From Nitrososphaerales archaeon TH5896 (GTDB taxonomy: Archaea; Thermoproteota; Nitrososphaeria; Nitrososphaerales; Nitrososphaeraceae): a stretch of DNA of 14,553 nucleotides. The notes under the pieces are model-generated. The model saw nothing but the letters and a program-made list of their open reading frames with translations. It made no database searches and was not told where the DNA came from. The stretch is taken from assembly GCA_014523625.1 (NCBI GenBank), contig JAATVP010000158.1, forward strand, positions 1 to 14,553. Reading direction: 5' to 3'. A program made the position numbers and the translations under genes. This document shows positions 12,729-14,553 of the stretch, one piece after another; the first letter of the stretch is position 1, and each line of letters begins with the position of its first letter.

Positions 12729-13130
12729 ACCCTGCCTATTTAGGAGCCTGAACTAGGGTAATCTGCAGAATCAAAGGCAGGACGATCGTGGGAAGGTATG
12801 CTCAGATTACATGGTGTAGATCGATAGCCTTACGGAAGCATATGCAATCCGTTGCCGATTGCCTGGATTGGTCAGTACTATCACATACTGCATCGGCTGC
12901 TTGTGCAACAAATTATAAAAAAGATCATGGAAGATAGGACAGGCACTCGTGGGACATAGAACAAACTTAGCCAATCCTATCTCGGAGATTTCATGTAAGA
13001 TCGCATTGGTATGTAAGCAGATAACTAATACGTTTCCTGATTAGCAAACCGGTAAAAAAATTTGTTTGTAGAAAAAATATGAAATAAAAAAGAAGAGGGT
13101 CAGATTTCCGTTGATGGCCAGCAGTTCAAT
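12729..13130. other. Non-coding stretch with further hairpins
   Basis: Contains CAATCC (12845-12850) with GGATTG (12865-12870), and AGATAGGA (12932-12939) with TCCTATCT (12975-12982), a perfect 8-bp stem with a 35-base loop. One plus-strand frame at 12800-12960 is open apart from a single TAG (product parts MLRLHGVDR and PYGSICNPLPIAW) but has no TATA box. I call no gene here. Confidence 0.35.
13079..13100 (-). terminator. T-rich terminator of the small membrane protein gene
   Basis: On the minus strand, 30-50 bases after the stop at 13132, the sequence reads CCCTCTTCTTTTTTATTTC. This is a pyrimidine-rich tract with six T in a row, a typical archaeal stop signal. Confidence 0.45.
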
Positions 13131-13131
13131 T

Positions 13132-13233
13132 CTAAGACAAGCTTGTTTCTACCTTTTGGGAGGCAGAAGACAATACTGCTATTCCTAAGACGCCAATCAT
13201 GAATTCAATTATTACTATAAAGGTTCCATTCAT
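13132..13233 (-). CDS. 33-residue single-pass membrane protein
   Basis: A tiny protein with one hydrophobic helix at about residues 5-22 (FIVIIEFMIGVLGIAVL), containing one Glu within the membrane segment, and a short polar tail (SSASQKVETSLS). Such one-helix proteins often act as small subunits or regulators of membrane complexes; the partner is unknown. The ATG at 13233 is preceded on the minus strand by GATATAGT and, further up, TTTTTAATTATACC as TATA candidates. Two copies of TAGTAAAGGT lie between these and the start. A T-rich tract follows the stop. The combination of TATA box, clean transmembrane helix and terminator makes the gene plausible despite its length. Confidence 0.42.
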   Translation of the reverse strand: MNGTFIVIIEFMIGVLGIAVLSSASQKVETSLS

Positions 13234-13254
13234 ACCTTTACTACACCTTTACTA
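13234..13254. promoter_or_regulatory. Tandem direct repeat in the promoter of the small membrane protein
   Basis: ACCTTTACTA occurs twice (13234-13243 and 13245-13254), spaced one helical turn apart (11 bases), ending directly at the start codon. Two identical half-sites on the same face of the helix between TATA box and start suggest an operator. Confidence 0.45.
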
Positions 13255-13313
13255 TATCATTGGTATAATTAAAAATTCACCTTATCATTGCAAGTTAAAT
13301 TTAGAATACTGAC

Positions 13314-13454
13314 ATGGGAGATCGTTATTCATATTCTTTAGGCTACAACATTACCGATTTTCATTCATGTGAAAGACTACAGTTAAATTCAATAATGATC
13401 GTTGGTCTATCTCCTCTCAGGATAGACTCTTATTCTTCTAATATAGAGGGATAG
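13314..13454 (+). CDS. Possible 46-residue protein upstream of the 120-residue gene
   Basis: The ATG at 13314 opens a frame of 46 codons (Tyr/Ser-rich start, GDRYSYSLGYNITDF; one Cys) ending in TAG 7 bases before the ATG of the next gene. No family is recognised. AATTAAAAATTCACC near 13268-13282 could be its TATA box, giving a leader of about 17 bases. If real, it would be the first gene of a two-gene unit. If not, this segment is the leader of the 120-residue gene. The evidence is promoter distance and tight spacing only. Confidence 0.28.
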   Translation: MGDRYSYSLGYNITDFHSCERLQLNSIMIVGLSPLRIDSYSSNIEG

Positions 13455-13461
13455 TAACTTT

Positions 13462-13824
13462 ATGAGCGAAGATGGTAATGTCTATGGAGATATATATGCA
13501 ACATTGGTCTTTGGCATCCAGAGAGACAGTATAACACTTGTTGACGGACATAGCAATTACGATTTTATTCCAACAAATCATGACCAAACAAAGATACTTA
13601 GCGAATTCATTGCACGTCACATACCAATTTACAGAGGCATAGAAATGAACGAGAGTATCGCGCCCTTACAAAATCAGATAACTGAAGAAATGAAACCTAG
13701 TGCCAGCAAATTAGTGAAGGAGCTTAGGAAGTATCTACATGAACTAGAAGCCACTGGTTATGGTGAAGTAATTCAATTATTATTTGACGTAGCACAAGAG
13801 ATAGAGAATGAGTTAAAAAGATGA
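13462..13824 (+). CDS. Hypothetical protein, alpha/beta
   Basis: This 120-residue protein is of no family I recognise. Residues 8-35 look like a small beta sheet (YGDIYATLVFGI, SITLVDGHSNYDFIP). Residues 42-60 form a helix (TKILSEFIARHIPIY), and 75-120 are two charged helices (ASKLVKELRKYLHELEA, GEVIQLLFDVAQEIENELKR) that could form a coiled-coil hairpin or dimer interface. There is no signal peptide or Cys, so it is probably cytosolic. The ATG at 13462 is the natural start; CTAATATAG at 13436-13444 is close to it, and CTTATTCTTC a few bases earlier is the better-placed TATA candidate. It converges on the oxidoreductase gene with a 41-base gap. Confidence 0.7.
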   Translation: MSEDGNVYGDIYATLVFGIQRDSITLVDGHSNYDFIPTNHDQTKILSEFIARHIPIYRGIEMNESIAPLQNQITEEMKPSASKLVKELRKYLHELEATGYGEVIQLLFDVAQEIENELKR

Positions 13825-13865
13825 TCTAGAACATGTACCTACTTGCCTCAATACCGGAAGATTTT

Positions 13866-14553
13866 TCATTTAGCAAATCTAGCAAGCTGCATTGTTACTT
13901 CAACCATCCTTTTCATATCGCCTCCAACGGAAGAAAACAGATGCCCAAATATTATATGATCCGTGCCCATTGCCTTAATATGTTCAATGTCGCTTCCAAT
14001 CTCTTCGATGGTACCTGTCATTGGCATTCTATTTTGGTTAGACAACGAGGGAGCTGATTCTAATATATTTGGATATGAAACCATATAGATACTAACCTTC
14101 GAAGGATCCTTATCGGCCTTCCTTGCACTTTCTTTCAAACCATTTATCGCCTGCTCAAGCTGTTTTAATGGACCAAAACCAGCTACTCCTATCCATCCGT
14201 TTGCATAGTTTACTATCCGTGAAAACGTCCGTGGAGAGAATCCGCCAAGTAGTACTGGGGGATGTGGTACTTGTACAGGTTTAGGTCCTATTTTTGACGA
14301 AGGTATATTGTAAAATTGACCTTTAAATTCTACAACGTCATCAGTCCATATCTTTTGCAATACTTGAAGATATTCATCAGCTCTGGCTCCTCTATCTTTG
14401 TAAGGAATTCCAGAGACTTCAAATTCATCTTTTGACCAGCCTATACCCAATCCTGCGATAGCTCTTCCATCCGAGAGGATATCAAGTGCCGTAATCCTTT
14501 TGCTTAACACCACTGGATTTTGAAAGAACATGTCAATAATTGATGTTCCTAAA
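13866..14553 (-). CDS. LLM-class F420-dependent oxidoreductase, 5' end outside the window
   Basis: A luciferase-like monooxygenase fold (TIM barrel) enzyme of the type that uses coenzyme F420 for hydride transfer. Family landmarks in order: LGTSI...NPVVLSKRITALDILSDGR, then the strand-loop IAGLGIGWSKDEFEVSGIPYKDRG, RADEYLQVLQKIWTDD with the FKGQFYNIP segment, KPVQVPHPPVLLGGFSPRT, and ANGWIG. These match the family from about its second quarter to its C-terminus. The ATG at 14531 is not the start: the frame continues through LGTSIID to the window edge, which is exactly the conserved family sequence, so roughly the first 70-100 residues lie outside. The substrate is unknown; relatives act on alcohols, methylenetetrahydromethanopterin or secondary metabolites. 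The FMN-dependent alternative within the superfamily cannot be excluded. Confidence 0.92.
   Translation of the reverse strand, partial: LGTSIIDMFFQNPVVLSKRITALDILSDGRAIAGLGIGWSKDEFEVSGIPYKDRGARADEYLQVLQKIWTDDVVEFKGQFYNIPSSKIGPKPVQVPHPPVLLGGFSPRTFSRIVNYANGWIGVAGFGPLKQLEQAINGLKESARKADKDPSKVSIYMVSYPNILESAPSLSNQNRMPMTGTIEEIGSDIEHIKAMGTDHIIFGHLFSSVGGDMKRMVEVTMQLARFAK

Noticed and set aside
13438..13620. Minus-strand frame overlapping the 120-residue gene
   Set aside because: It is antisense to the better-supported plus-strand gene, with no promoter at the right place.
13833..14057. Plus-strand frame over the oxidoreductase gene
   Set aside because: It is antisense to a strongly supported LLM-family gene and has no features of its own.
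1..14553. CRISPR array or tRNA/rRNA genes
   Set aside because: I saw no regularly spaced repeats of 25-40 bases and no tRNA cloverleaf or rRNA signature anywhere in the window.

Overview
The window looks like chromosomal DNA of an AT-rich archaeon, most likely an ammonia-oxidising thaumarchaeon of the Nitrososphaera/Nitrosocosmicus type. The reasons are TATA-like boxes about 25 bases before start codons with almost no 5' leader and no consistent Shine-Dalgarno sites, small free-standing winged-helix regulators, single-domain response regulators, an F420-type luciferase-like oxidoreductase, and many short lineage-specific proteins with Cys-rich zinc sites. The taxon is inferred; there is no rRNA or tRNA gene here to confirm it. 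The longer genes cover only about 45% of the window.

Left part (1-6470): a small zinc-ribbon protein, a stand-alone CheY-like receiver and a small winged-helix regulator, all on the minus strand. The regulator gene is divergent from a Dps-family ferritin-like gene (plus strand). Two lineage-specific hypothetical proteins follow, then a 12-helix MFS transporter and a small conserved-looking protein. Nearly every gene has its own TATA-like element, so these are mostly single-gene transcription units.

Middle (6470-8545): three very short minus-strand genes stand in a row, each with its own likely promoter: a 46-residue membrane peptide with a Cys-rich tail, a 41-residue C2H2 zinc finger and an 80-residue secreted peptide. 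They face a 263-residue winged-helix regulator on the plus strand.

Right part (8546-13130): a long gene-poor stretch. It holds a GC-richer candidate structured RNA (about 8957-9190), several hairpins with 8-14 bp stems, a perfect 20-bp palindrome followed by a T-run, a secreted helical protein, an AN1/B-box-like zinc protein and a 48-residue leaderless gene. Two genes here appear to be split by +1 frame changes. A dense cluster of unrelated hairpins lies at 12365-12982. From 13132 on there is a small membrane protein, an uncertain 46-codon ORF with a 120-residue hypothetical protein, and the 5'-incomplete oxidoreductase that runs off the right edge.

The strongest themes are very small zinc or membrane proteins with leaderless promoters that simple length cut-offs miss, apparent gene decay or +1 frame changes at 11.5-12.0 kb, and unexplained secondary structure in the gene-poor region.
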